Below are positions 25,951-34,076 of a stretch of 64,000 bases of DNA, one piece after another. A program made the position numbers and the translations under genes. This DNA comes from an uncultured Porphyromonadaceae bacterium (lineage in GTDB: Bacteria; Bacteroidota; Bacteroidia; Bacteroidales; Muribaculaceae). Numbering within the stretch: the stretch's first letter is position 1; each line of letters starts with the position of its first letter. Under the pieces are notes generated by a model. The model had not been told where the DNA came from and made no database searches. It saw only the letters and a list, made by a program, of their open reading frames with translations. The DNA lies in assembly GCA_900555715.1 (NCBI GenBank), contig USMC01000001.1, positions 1 to 64,000 on the forward strand, given 5' to 3'.

Positions 25951-27831
25951 ATGGTTTTCAATTACGACGTTATAGTTGTTGGCGCCGGTCATGCCGGATG
26001 TGAAGCAGCTCATGCTGCGGCTACCATCGGTGCCAGGACTCTGCTGATTACTATGGACATGCACAAGATTGCGCAGATGAGTTGCAATCCTGCTGTAGGT
26101 GGTATCGCTAAAGGTCAGATAGTGAGAGAAATAGATGCACTTGGCGGTATGATGGGTATTATAACGGACCGGACAGCGATTCAGTTCCGTATGCTCAATG
26201 CCAGCAAAGGTCCCGCCATGTGGAGCCCGCGCGCGCAAGCCGACAGAACTAAATTTTCAAATCTGTGGCGTGAGACTCTTGAAAACACCGAAAATCTTGA
26301 AATGTGGCAGGGTAGTGTGACCTCGCTGCTTTTCGATGACTCCGGTAAGCTTGCCGGTGTCCGCACCAACGAAAGCGCCGAGTTCTTCGCTAAGAAGATA
26401 GTTCTTACCAATGGAACATTCCTGAATGGTCTTATGCACATCGGCAGATGTAAGATGGAAGGCGGACGTATTTCCGAACCTTCGTCGTACGGTCTTACTG
26501 AACAGTTGCGCGATCTTGGCTTTGTAACTGACCGAATGAAGACTGGCACTCCGCCCCGTATCGACGGCAGAACTATTGATTTTACCAAGGCAACGCCTCA
26601 GTCCGGCGACCCTGTCGATCATTTGTTCAGCTATCTGCCTGGGATTGCCACGGGGCTTAAGAAGCGCGACTGCTACACTGTTTACACCAATCCTGAAACA
26701 TGCTCCATCCTTCGCGAAGGATTGCCTGATTCCCCGCTCTACAATGGGCAAATCAAAAGTATAGGTCCCCGCTATTGTCCGTCGATAGAGACCAAGATTG
26801 TAACATTCTCCGATAAGACCGAACATCAGCTTTTTCTCGAACCGGAGGGCGAGACTACAACTGAATATTATCTCAACGGCTTTTCTTCATCAATGCCGCT
26901 CGATATTCAGATAAGGGCTATGAGTACTGTGCCGGCGCTTGAGAATGCTTGCATTTTTCGTCCCGGTTATGCTATCGAATATGATTTCTTCGATCCTCAG
27001 CAGCTATATCATACTCTTGAGACGCGTCTTGTCGAAGGTCTCTATTTTGCCGGTCAGATCAATGGTACCACCGGCTACGAGGAGGCGGCAGGGCAGGGGC
27101 TTGTCGCCGGCGCTAATGCGGCGCTTGCCGCTCTCGGACGCGAACAGTTTACCCTTGCCCGCGATGAGGCTTATATAGGTGTCCTTATCGACGACCTTAT
27201 CACCAAAGGCGTCGATGAGCCATACCGTATGTTTACATCCCGTGCCGAATATCGCATTCTTCTTCGACAGGATGATGCCGATATGCGTCTCACTCCCATC
27301 GGCTATCGAATCGGTCTTGCCTCGAAAGAACGCTACGGGCTTATGCAGGAAAAGAAGCGTCTTCGCGATGGATTAATCACGCTGTGCGACAATCTTACGG
27401 TACATCCGGCGGATGTACAAAGTCTGCTCGAATCTGAGGGAACATCTCCCCTGCGTCAGGGAACTAAGCTTTCCGACCTTGTCCAGCGTCCGCAATTGAG
27501 CATTGAAAAGCTCTCTGCTGTCCTTCCCAAGCTTGAAGAATATATTTCGTCCTTGCCATCTGACAGGAGTGACGAGATAGTCGAGGCGGCTGAGATTCTG
27601 ATTAAATACCGCGGTTATATAGCACGCGAGCAGCTTGTCGCCGATAAGCTTCGCCGTCTTGAAGATGTCCGCTTGCCAAAAGATATGGTATTTGCAGATA
27701 TCAAGGCTATTTCTACCGAAGGACGTCAGAAACTTGAAAAGCACCGTCCGTCGACAGTCGGAGAAGCTTCACGCATTCCCGGGATATCTCCGAGTGATGT
27801 GAATATTCTCCTGCTTCTTCTTAACCGCTGA
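25951..27831 (+). CDS. mnmG: tRNA uridine-5-carboxymethylaminomethyl modification enzyme MnmG (GidA)
   Basis: MnmG works with MnmE to build cmnm5U at the wobble position of certain tRNAs. The FAD site VVGAGHAGCEAAHAAA is at residues about 9-24, followed by MSCNPAVGGIAKGQIVREID near residue 48 and GQINGTTGYEEAAGQG near residue 370. SRAEYRILLRQDDAD near residue 427 and a helical C-terminal domain complete the family plan. The 626-residue length is normal. It sits directly before two parS sites; mnmG lies near the replication origin in many bacteria. Confidence 0.97.
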   Translation: MVFNYDVIVVGAGHAGCEAAHAAATIGARTLLITMDMHKIAQMSCNPAVGGIAKGQIVREIDALGGMMGIITDRTAIQFRMLNASKGPAMWSPRAQADRTKFSNLWRETLENTENLEMWQGSVTSLLFDDSGKLAGVRTNESAEFFAKKIVLTNGTFLNGLMHIGRCKMEGGRISEPSSYGLTEQLRDLGFVTDRMKTGTPPRIDGRTIDFTKATPQSGDPVDHLFSYLPGIATGLKKRDCYTVYTNPETCSILREGLPDSPLYNGQIKSIGPRYCPSIETKIVTFSDKTEHQLFLEPEGETTTEYYLNGFSSSMPLDIQIRAMSTVPALENACIFRPGYAIEYDFFDPQQLYHTLETRLVEGLYFAGQINGTTGYEEAAGQGLVAGANAALAALGREQFTLARDEAYIGVLIDDLITKGVDEPYRMFTSRAEYRILLRQDDADMRLTPIGYRIGLASKERYGLMQEKKRLRDGLITLCDNLTVHPADVQSLLESEGTSPLRQGTKLSDLVQRPQLSIEKLSAVLPKLEEYISSLPSDRSDEIVEAAEILIKYRGYIAREQLVADKLRRLEDVRLPKDMVFADIKAISTEGRQKLEKHRPSTVGEASRIPGISPSDVNILLLLLNR

Positions 27832-27850
27832 TTGTTTCACGTGAAACAAT
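27831..27850. other. parS centromere site 1
   Basis: The 16-bp ParB/Spo0J consensus TGTTTCACGTGAAACA is exact at 27833-27848 and extends to a perfect 20-bp palindrome that overlaps the last base of the mnmG stop. ParB binds such sites to load SMC and segregate the chromosome. Confidence 0.9.
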
Positions 27851-27872
27851 TTGAATGAAAAATCAGAAGCGA

Positions 27873-27896
27873 GAATTGTTTCACGTGAAACAATTC
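27873..27896. other. parS centromere site 2
   Basis: A second exact TGTTTCACGTGAAACA at 27877-27892, inside a perfect 24-bp palindrome with GAAT and ATTC arms. It is centred 44 bp from the first site. Confidence 0.9.
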
Positions 27897-27936
27897 GCAA
27901 GTATAAATTGAAATATCAATCATTTAATAGCACGAA

Positions 27937-28455
27937 ATGGAATACATTAAATCTAAAATCCGCGACGTTCAAGACTTCCCTACAAAAGGCATTCTCTTTA
28001 AGGACCTGACCACGGCATTCAAGGATGCCCGTGCTCTTCATGTTATTGGCTGGGATCTTTCTCAGCTCTATCGCGACAAAGGCGTCACCAAAGTGGTAGG
28101 CATCGAGTCACGTGGTTTTATCGGCGGCTCTATCCTTGCCTTTGAGCTGGGAGCAGGTTTTGTGCCGTGCCGTAAGCCCGGTAAACTGCCTGCCGACACT
28201 ATCCGCGAGGAATACAAGAAAGAATACGGAACAGATACCATCGAAATACACCGCGATGCCATTACACCTGATGATATCGTAGTTATTCACGACGATGTTC
28301 TTGCTACGGGAGGTACTATGGCAGCCGCCATACGGCTCGTGAAGACTCTGAATCCGAAGAAAATCTACGTTAATTTTATCATCGAACTCACCGCTCTTGG
28401 CGGACGCGCGCTTCTGCCCGACGATGTGGAAGTGACTTCGTTAATCAAATACTGA
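27937..28455 (+). CDS. apt: Adenine phosphoribosyltransferase
   Basis: APRT salvages adenine to AMP using PRPP. The 172-residue protein starts with the typical IRDVQDFPTKGILFKDLT, has GIESRGFIGG near residue 57, and carries the 13-residue PRPP-binding motif VVIHDDVLATGGT near residue 110. It stands alone after the parS sites and is followed by hairpins (28491-28510, CGCTCGG / CCGAGCG) and a terminator. Confidence 0.97.
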   Translation: MEYIKSKIRDVQDFPTKGILFKDLTTAFKDARALHVIGWDLSQLYRDKGVTKVVGIESRGFIGGSILAFELGAGFVPCRKPGKLPADTIREEYKKEYGTDTIEIHRDAITPDDIVVIHDDVLATGGTMAAAIRLVKTLNPKKIYVNFIIELTALGGRALLPDDVEVTSLIKY

Positions 28456-28516
28456 TTTCATCCGTTGTGCCCGCTAATGGGCATACAAGACGCTCGGATA
28501 CGACCGAGCGACCATA

Positions 28517-28553
28517 AAAAAGCTGTGCCATAATATTTATGACACAGCTTTTT
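28517..28553. terminator. Bidirectional intrinsic terminator between apt and the COG0523 gene
   Basis: A 17-bp stem with one mismatch, AAAAAGCTGTGCCATAA / TTATGACACAGCTTTTT, around a TAT loop. A-runs and T-runs on both sides make it usable from both converging genes. Confidence 0.8.
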
Positions 28554-28584
28554 ACTTTGAGCCGCAGAAACGGCATAATTTGTC

Positions 28585-29817
28585 TTATGCTTTGGCGAGG
28601 CAGGCGTCGAGGGCGGCGGTGATGGCTTCTTTATCCATCTTGCGACCGATGATGACAATCTTAATCATTCTGTCACCGTATTTCTCGTCCCAGTCGCGGG
28701 CAAGTCCGGGTTCGGTTTTCATGAACTGACGGAGTTCCTCCTCGGGTGCTGTCGCGAACCAGTAGCCGGCTTCGGTGAGTTTTTTCTGTTTTCCCGCCTG
28801 TTCGAAGAGGTAGCTCATATCGCGGTTGTGGCTGAAATAGATCACGCCTTTGGTGCGGATGATGCTTTTAGGGAAGCTCTTTGCAAGATAGTGGTCGAAT
28901 TTGCCGAGATCGAAAGGCTGGCGGCGGTAGTAGACGAAGGTCTGTATGCCGTATTCCTCTGCTTCGCCTTCGTCGTCGTGATGGTGATGATGCTCGTGTC
29001 CGTGCTCATGCTCGTGCTCATGCTCGTGATGGTGTTCGTGATGATGCTCAAGTTCGTGCGCTTCACGTTCTTCATCTTCTGTAGGCGCGGCGTCGAGATG
29101 TTTGACCCATGCGGCGGAGTTGGAAACCTTGTTGAAATTGAACATGTGCGTGTCAAGCAGTTTGCTGAGGTCTACGTCGCAGTAGTCGCATTCGATGATT
29201 TCAGCATTCGGCTGTATGGCACGTATGATCGCTTTGATGTGTGCCGCCTCTTCGTCGGTCACTTCCGAAATCTTGTTCAGCAGAATGATGTTGCAGAACT
29301 CGATCTGTTCGATAATAAGATTCTCGATGTCTTCTTCGTCGATATCGCTTTTTGTGAGCGCGTCTCCGCAGTTGAATTCGTCGAGAAGCCGGAGGGCGTC
29401 CACAACCGTCACTATGCAGTCGAGCTCGGGCAGCGCACCGTGGTGATATTTAGAGACAAGACCGGGTATCGAATTGATTGTCTGCGCAATAGGCTCGGGT
29501 TCGCATATTCCGCTGGCTTCTATGACTATATAGTCGAAATTGCCTGTGGCAACGAGCTCGCAGAGCTGTTTGATAAGGTCCATTTTCAGTGTGCAGCAGA
29601 TGCAGCCGTTCTGAAGTGCGACGAGGTCCTGCTCATCTTTCTTTCCTACTACACCTTCTTTAGCTATCAGCGACGCGTCGATATTCACTTCTCCGATGTC
29701 GTTCACGATTACGGCAAAGCGGATGCCGCGTTTATTGGCAAGTATGCGGTTCAGTAAAGTTGTTTTGCCACTGCCGAGGTATCCCGTCAGCAGAAGCACG
29801 GGTACATTCTTTTTCAT
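28585..29817 (-). CDS. COG0523 / CobW-family GTPase with His-rich metal-binding insert
   Basis: A 410-residue G3E GTPase of the kind that delivers zinc (ZNG1/ZigA) or other metals to target enzymes. Walker A is GYLGSGKTTLL at about residues 9-19, and the hallmark C-x-C-C metal site appears as NGCICCTL near residue 72. A stretch encoded by 28978-29050 has 16 His in 26 residues, ending HHHHHDD, and suggests high-capacity Zn or Ni binding. The CobW C-terminal domain follows. The start at 29817 is chosen because MKKNVPVLLLTGYLG begins there; the earlier in-frame Met would extend into promoter sequence. It is a single-gene unit with no visible Zur box. Confidence 0.9.
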   Translation of the reverse strand: MKKNVPVLLLTGYLGSGKTTLLNRILANKRGIRFAVIVNDIGEVNIDASLIAKEGVVGKKDEQDLVALQNGCICCTLKMDLIKQLCELVATGNFDYIVIEASGICEPEPIAQTINSIPGLVSKYHHGALPELDCIVTVVDALRLLDEFNCGDALTKSDIDEEDIENLIIEQIEFCNIILLNKISEVTDEEAAHIKAIIRAIQPNAEIIECDYCDVDLSKLLDTHMFNFNKVSNSAAWVKHLDAAPTEDEEREAHELEHHHEHHHEHEHEHEHGHEHHHHHDDEGEAEEYGIQTFVYYRRQPFDLGKFDHYLAKSFPKSIIRTKGVIYFSHNRDMSYLFEQAGKQKKLTEAGYWFATAPEEELRQFMKTEPGLARDWDEKYGDRMIKIVIIGRKMDKEAITAALDACLAKA

Positions 29818-29842
29818 TTTACTTAGAAGCTGTTTGGTGATA

Positions 29843-29850
29843 CAAATATA
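29843..29850 (-). promoter_or_regulatory. -7 box TATATTTG (minus strand) of the COG0523 gene
   Basis: On the minus strand the sequence is TATATTTG, a perfect TAnnTTTG, 25 nt before the ATG at 29817. Confidence 0.55.
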
Positions 29851-29927
29851 GTACATTTTGCCCGAAATGGAGAATTATAGACGAATAAAATCGGTGCGGA
29901 ATTAATCTTTGGAATGGTTAAAATGTC

Positions 29928-29935
29928 TAACTTTG
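29928..29935 (+). promoter_or_regulatory. -7 box TAACTTTG
   Basis: Perfect TAnnTTTG with TTTG at 29908-29911 upstream (spacing 16, a little short), and a 43-nt leader before the exported protein at 29979. Confidence 0.55.
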
Positions 29936-29978
29936 CAGTTGAAATAAAAATTTGTATAGAATATTTTAGAATAAAGGT

Positions 29979-31337
29979 ATGAAAAAAATCTACACAATCC
30001 TCAGTTTCGCGGCTTTAGCTCTTCCCGTTATGGCTCAGCAGCCGCAGCTCCCAAACAGCGGTTTCGAAGATGAATGGCAGAAATGCCGTCCTTTTACAAG
30101 CCAGATTCCTGACGAGACGGCAACCGACGAAAATATTTATAAAGGAACCACTCCGTCGCCCTGGACTATCAGCAATGTTATCGGCATAGCAGGTCTCGGC
30201 GCGACCCAGGTCGGCGAGCAGGTCGCCGGATATGAATCTGAAAAAGCCGTCTGCCTTCGCAACACTGCCAATTCCCTTATGTCAAGCCAGATAGTGCCAG
30301 GATATATAACGCTCGGAACCTCGTGGAATTGCTCTATTATGGGAAATGAAAACGACGGCGGTTCGTTCGGCGGTGTGGAATTTACCGGTCGTCCCGAGAA
30401 GATCACATTCATGTATAAATATGAGCGTGCAAACGAAAATACCGACCCCGCCAGCGCCGTGGCATATCTCTGGAAAGGCACAACAACTCAGGTCGAAGTG
30501 CCAGCCGGCATAGGTTTCATGTCCGAATCGCCCACTGTCACAATGACTAACCGCGACCGCAACATTCTCGGTATTGAAACCTCCAAGGGCGGCGAGGTGA
30601 CAAAGAGCGACGACTTCGAGCTTATAGCCAAAGGCAGTGTCACAATCAGCGACGTCACCGACGGCTGGGCTAAGGGTGAGATTGTGTTCGAATATCTTTC
30701 GGATGCCACGCCTGAGATGATTAATGTTGTTTTCTCCGCCAACGATTATTTCACCACTACAGTGACCGCCGGCAACGCACTGACCGTCGACAATATTTGT
30801 GCCGTCTACCCCGCCCCGGAAGCTGACGTGTATGCAGGTAAGCTTGTTGTCGTTATGAACGGTGATGAACTCACCGGCGAAGGCGGCGATGACGCCACAA
30901 TCAAAATCACTCCTACTTCCGAGACAACATGCAACTTCCTTCTTCCTAACTTCGCTCTCGGCGAAATGGCTATCGGTGATATCAATGTAGAAAATGTTTC
31001 TATGATAACCGACAACGGGACGACGACATATAAAGGCGAGGTAAAGGGACTTCAGTTACTCGAAGGTGCAATTCAGGTCGACGTCACAGTCAACGGCACC
31101 GGTACCGCTGACGGCAAGCTTGCCATGCAGATTGATGTTGTGTGGATGGGTATACCTGTCACCTGCACATTCAACGGTACGAAAGAGACCTCCGACATTG
31201 CAGAAATCACGACCGATTATCCGGCAGCTGTCGAATATTACAATCTCAAAGGCGTTCGCGTCAATGAAAATGCCCTCGAATCAGGTATTTATATCCGTCG
31301 TCAAGGTAATAAGGTAACAAAGGTAATCATCAGATAA
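29979..31337 (+). CDS. Exported protein with PCMD-like and calycin-like domains and shared C-terminal tail
   Basis: A 452-residue secreted protein. The signal peptide ends at ALPVMAQ (residue 20). Residues about 25-280 look like a PCMD (putative carbohydrate metabolism) beta-sandwich with the opening LPNSGFEDEW and the closing VDNICAVYPAPE. Residues about 285-400 look like a calycin-like barrel (YAGKLVVVMNG; NFLLPNFALGEMAIGDI). The last 37 residues carry EYYNLKGVRV and GIYIRRQGNKVTK, a tail shared with two other proteins in this window. It could be an adhesin or glycan-binding protein. Both domain calls are by pattern. Confidence 0.7.
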   Translation: MKKIYTILSFAALALPVMAQQPQLPNSGFEDEWQKCRPFTSQIPDETATDENIYKGTTPSPWTISNVIGIAGLGATQVGEQVAGYESEKAVCLRNTANSLMSSQIVPGYITLGTSWNCSIMGNENDGGSFGGVEFTGRPEKITFMYKYERANENTDPASAVAYLWKGTTTQVEVPAGIGFMSESPTVTMTNRDRNILGIETSKGGEVTKSDDFELIAKGSVTISDVTDGWAKGEIVFEYLSDATPEMINVVFSANDYFTTTVTAGNALTVDNICAVYPAPEADVYAGKLVVVMNGDELTGEGGDDATIKITPTSETTCNFLLPNFALGEMAIGDINVENVSMITDNGTTTYKGEVKGLQLLEGAIQVDVTVNGTGTADGKLAMQIDVVWMGIPVTCTFNGTKETSDIAEITTDYPAAVEYYNLKGVRVNENALESGIYIRRQGNKVTKVIIR

Positions 31338-31358
31338 TCAATGATATAGTCGTGTTGT

Positions 31359-31394
31359 AAAAGTCCTGCGGATGTTTCCGTCAGGACTTTTTTT
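31359..31394 (+). terminator. Intrinsic terminator
   Basis: Stem AAAAGTCCTGCGGA / TCCG-T-CAGGACTTTT with one bulged T and a TGTT loop, followed by a T7 tract. Confidence 0.85.
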
Positions 31395-31436
31395 AACTTT
31401 CTGACCGGCACATTACTTTTGTATCGAGATAAGTGT

Positions 31437-31444
31437 TAAATTTG
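31437..31444 (+). promoter_or_regulatory. -7 box TAAATTTG
   Basis: Perfect TAnnTTTG 21 nt before the lipoprotein start at 31466. A second match, TACTTTTG, lies at 31414-31421. Confidence 0.55.
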
Positions 31445-31465
31445 CATACGCAATAATATTTGAAC

Positions 31466-32605
31466 ATGAAACTTCAATTCTGGCTAACTGCCGCTGTTCT
31501 GACCGTTGTCGCCAGCTCGTGCATTAAAGACGAACCGCTCAACGCCGAGTGCGACATTGTTTCCGCCACTATCCCCGGCAACGTGCTCAACCGAGCTCCA
31601 CAGATTTCGAACGACCGTGTCGTCTTCGTTGTCAAGGGAGGTACCGACGTCACTGTCCTTGCTCCCGAATTCACTATTACGCCTGGCGCAGCCATCGAGC
31701 CGCCGTCCGGTACAGTACGCGACTTCACGGAGCCGCAGGAATACACCGTTACTTCCGAAGACGGCGAGTGGCACAAGACATATACCGTCGAAGTGCAGAT
31801 GAACAACATCATCAATCTCGAATATAATTTCGAACACGTCCGGGTATACGATGGTAAATTCACCCGTCCTTATTCCTACGATATCTTCTATGAAGAAGAC
31901 GCCGCCGGCAACCAGACTCTCACATGGGCGAGCGGCAATCCCGGCTTTGCCCTCACCGGCACAGGCTCCACGCCCGAAAGCTTTCCTACTTTCCAGGCGG
32001 AAGACGGACTGGAGGGGAAATGCCTCGAACTTGTAACGCGTTCTACCGGCTTTTTCGGAACGCAGGTAGGTATGCCTCTGGCAGCCGGCAGTCTTTTCAT
32101 CGGCACGTTCGACACCACCAATGCTGTCGCTCGTCCGCTTGAAGCCACACGCTTCGGCACACCGTTCTATAATATCCCGCGGTCGCTGACAGGATTCTTT
32201 AAGTTCGCTCCAGGCGAACAATACTGCGAACTTGTCGACGGCAAACTCAGACCAGTAGAAGGACGTACAGATGTTTTCAATATCTATTCCGTGCTCTTCG
32301 AGGTGACCGCCGACATGCAGATGCTCGACGGAAGCAATGCCCTTTCTGAGGATAATCCTAACATTATCGCAGTGGCAGAGATTCCGATGGAAGAGCGTAT
32401 CGCCACCGACGAGTGGCGCGAGTTTACAATCCCATATGTCTATCGTCCCGGCAAGAAGCTCGATATTCAGAAGCTCCTCGACGGAAGCTACAGCATCACC
32501 ATCGTTTGTACATCGAGTGCCGACGGCGGCAGATTCTCCGGCGCTGTCGGAAGCACATTGAAAGTAGATAATCTCAGAATCACCTGCGTGGGTGTTGAAG
32601 AATGA
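31466..32605 (+). CDS. PCMD-domain lipoprotein
   Basis: A 379-residue surface-type lipoprotein with lipobox VVASSC (Cys about residue 19). It has an Ig-like N-terminal domain (residues about 25-110: KGGTDVTVLAPEFTITPGA and YTVTSEDGEWHKTYTVEV, both typical of DUF5018-like repeats). A PCMD-like jelly-roll follows to the end (FAPGEQYCELVDG, EWREFTIPYVYRPGKK, LKVDNLRI). Such proteins are common in Bacteroidales and are thought to bind glycans, without direct proof. The stop overlaps the next start by ATGA. Confidence 0.75.
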   Translation: MKLQFWLTAAVLTVVASSCIKDEPLNAECDIVSATIPGNVLNRAPQISNDRVVFVVKGGTDVTVLAPEFTITPGAAIEPPSGTVRDFTEPQEYTVTSEDGEWHKTYTVEVQMNNIINLEYNFEHVRVYDGKFTRPYSYDIFYEEDAAGNQTLTWASGNPGFALTGTGSTPESFPTFQAEDGLEGKCLELVTRSTGFFGTQVGMPLAAGSLFIGTFDTTNAVARPLEATRFGTPFYNIPRSLTGFFKFAPGEQYCELVDGKLRPVEGRTDVFNIYSVLFEVTADMQMLDGSNALSEDNPNIIAVAEIPMEERIATDEWREFTIPYVYRPGKKLDIQKLLDGSYSITIVCTSSADGGRFSGAVGSTLKVDNLRITCVGVEE

Positions 32606-33402
32606 CAAGAACTATGAACACGATACTAAAGGCTTCTTTTGTAGCAGCGGCAGCGCTGTGTTTCACCACACTTTCGGCGCAGAACGAGCGTCCCTCAAGC
32701 ATCCTAAGCTCTACTCTCCACGGACTTGAATACGAGGTTTATGCGGGTGTCAATATCGGCGGCTCTTCACCGCTGCCGTTGCCCGCGGAAATAAGGCAGA
32801 TAAAGAGTTACAGCCCCAATCTCAATCCTATCATAGGTACTACCATTACCAAGTGGTTCGACAAAGGCGATGCCGCCGCATGGGGCGTTTCTGTCGGTCT
32901 TAAACTGGAGACAAAAGGCATGACTACGCGTGCGCGTGTCAAGAATTACGGCATGGAGATCATCAACGGCGGAAGCCTCGTCAGCGGCAATTGGACGGGC
33001 AACGTCCTCACAAAATATCATTCCAGCCAGCTCACCTTCCCTATAACTGGCGTCTATCGTTTCAGCAACCGCTGGAAGGTGAACGCCGGTGTATATCTCT
33101 CTTATGCTTTCAGCAACACTTTCGACGGAGAAGTATACGACGGCTATCTGCGTGAAGGAAGTCCGACGGGACCGAAGGTGACATTCGAAGATGGCGCCAA
33201 GGCGACATACAACTTCTCGTCGAATCTGCGCCATTTCCAGTGGGGCGCTCAGGCGGGAGCATCATGGAAGGCGCTGAAGCATCTCAATGTCAATGCAAAC
33301 CTCGCATGGGGGCTTAACGGCATTTTCGAATCGTCTTTCAAGACCATCACTTTTTCCATGTATTCAATCTACCTCAACTTAGGCTTCGGCTACATATTCT
33401 GA
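32602..33402 (+). CDS. Outer-membrane beta-barrel protein
   Basis: A 266-residue protein with signal peptide (cleavage near TTLSAQ, residue 27). It is a small outer-membrane barrel of the PorT/OmpW-like kind with alternating aromatic strands (WGVSVGLKLETKG, LNLGFGYIF at the end with terminal Phe). It is translationally coupled to the PCMD lipoprotein, a pairing often seen in Bacteroidales, so the two may form one envelope complex. An alternative start Met is at 32614. Confidence 0.75.
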   Translation: MTRTMNTILKASFVAAAALCFTTLSAQNERPSSILSSTLHGLEYEVYAGVNIGGSSPLPLPAEIRQIKSYSPNLNPIIGTTITKWFDKGDAAAWGVSVGLKLETKGMTTRARVKNYGMEIINGGSLVSGNWTGNVLTKYHSSQLTFPITGVYRFSNRWKVNAGVYLSYAFSNTFDGEVYDGYLREGSPTGPKVTFEDGAKATYNFSSNLRHFQWGAQAGASWKALKHLNVNANLAWGLNGIFESSFKTITFSMYSIYLNLGFGYIF

Positions 33403-33422
33403 AACCAACAGCACCATATAAC

Positions 33423-34076
33423 ATGAAAATCTATAATTTTGACGATACCCCGTCGCTTGTCAGCCAGTATCTGCGCGAGATGCGCGGCATCGACATGCAG
33501 AACGACCGTATGCGTTTCCGCCGCAATCTTGAACGTCTGGGCGAGATTTTCGCCTACGAAATGAGCAAAACTTTCCGCTATCGTGTCGATCAGGTGCGTA
33601 CTCCCTTAGGTGTCGACGCTGCCTGCAATGTCATCGACGAAGACATTGTCCTTGCCACCATCTTCCGTGCCGGTGTGCCTTTCCACCAGGGCTTTCTGCG
33701 CTACCTCGACAATGCCGAGAATGCTTTCGTGTCGGCATACCGCAAATATAAGGAAAAAGAGCAGTTCGATATCCTCATCGAATATCTCGCATCGCCGCGC
33801 CTCGACGGCAAGACGCTCATTCTCTGCGACCCCATGCTTGCTACGGGCGCTTCCATGGAGCTCAGTTACCGCGCGCTGCTGACAAAGGGTACGCCGGCAA
33901 AGGTCTGCCTGGCTTCCGTCATTGCAAGCCGTAAGGCTGTTGAATATCTCGATAGCGTCATGCCTGCCGAAGCAGAGCTGTGGGTTGGTGTTATCGACGA
34001 CGAAATCAACGCGCACAGCTACATCGTCCCTGGACTCGGCGACGCCGGGGATCTGGCGTATGGTACAAAAGAATAA
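33423..34076 (+). CDS. upp: Uracil phosphoribosyltransferase
   Basis: UPRTase salvages uracil to UMP with PRPP. The 217-residue protein has the PRPP motif LILCDPMLATGASM near residue 136 and the uracil-binding C-terminal VPGLGDAGDLAYGT. It is co-oriented with the preceding pair but functionally separate. Its stop codon lies directly against the stop of the converging gene (no base between). Confidence 0.95.
   Translation: MKIYNFDDTPSLVSQYLREMRGIDMQNDRMRFRRNLERLGEIFAYEMSKTFRYRVDQVRTPLGVDAACNVIDEDIVLATIFRAGVPFHQGFLRYLDNAENAFVSAYRKYKEKEQFDILIEYLASPRLDGKTLILCDPMLATGASMELSYRALLTKGTPAKVCLASVIASRKAVEYLDSVMPAEAELWVGVIDDEINAHSYIVPGLGDAGDLAYGTKE

Noticed and set aside
28828..29757. A 309-residue open frame on the plus strand opposite the COG0523 gene
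   Set aside because: It is the mirror of a strongly recognisable GTPase. Its Val/Met/Leu repeats are only the complement of the His codons.
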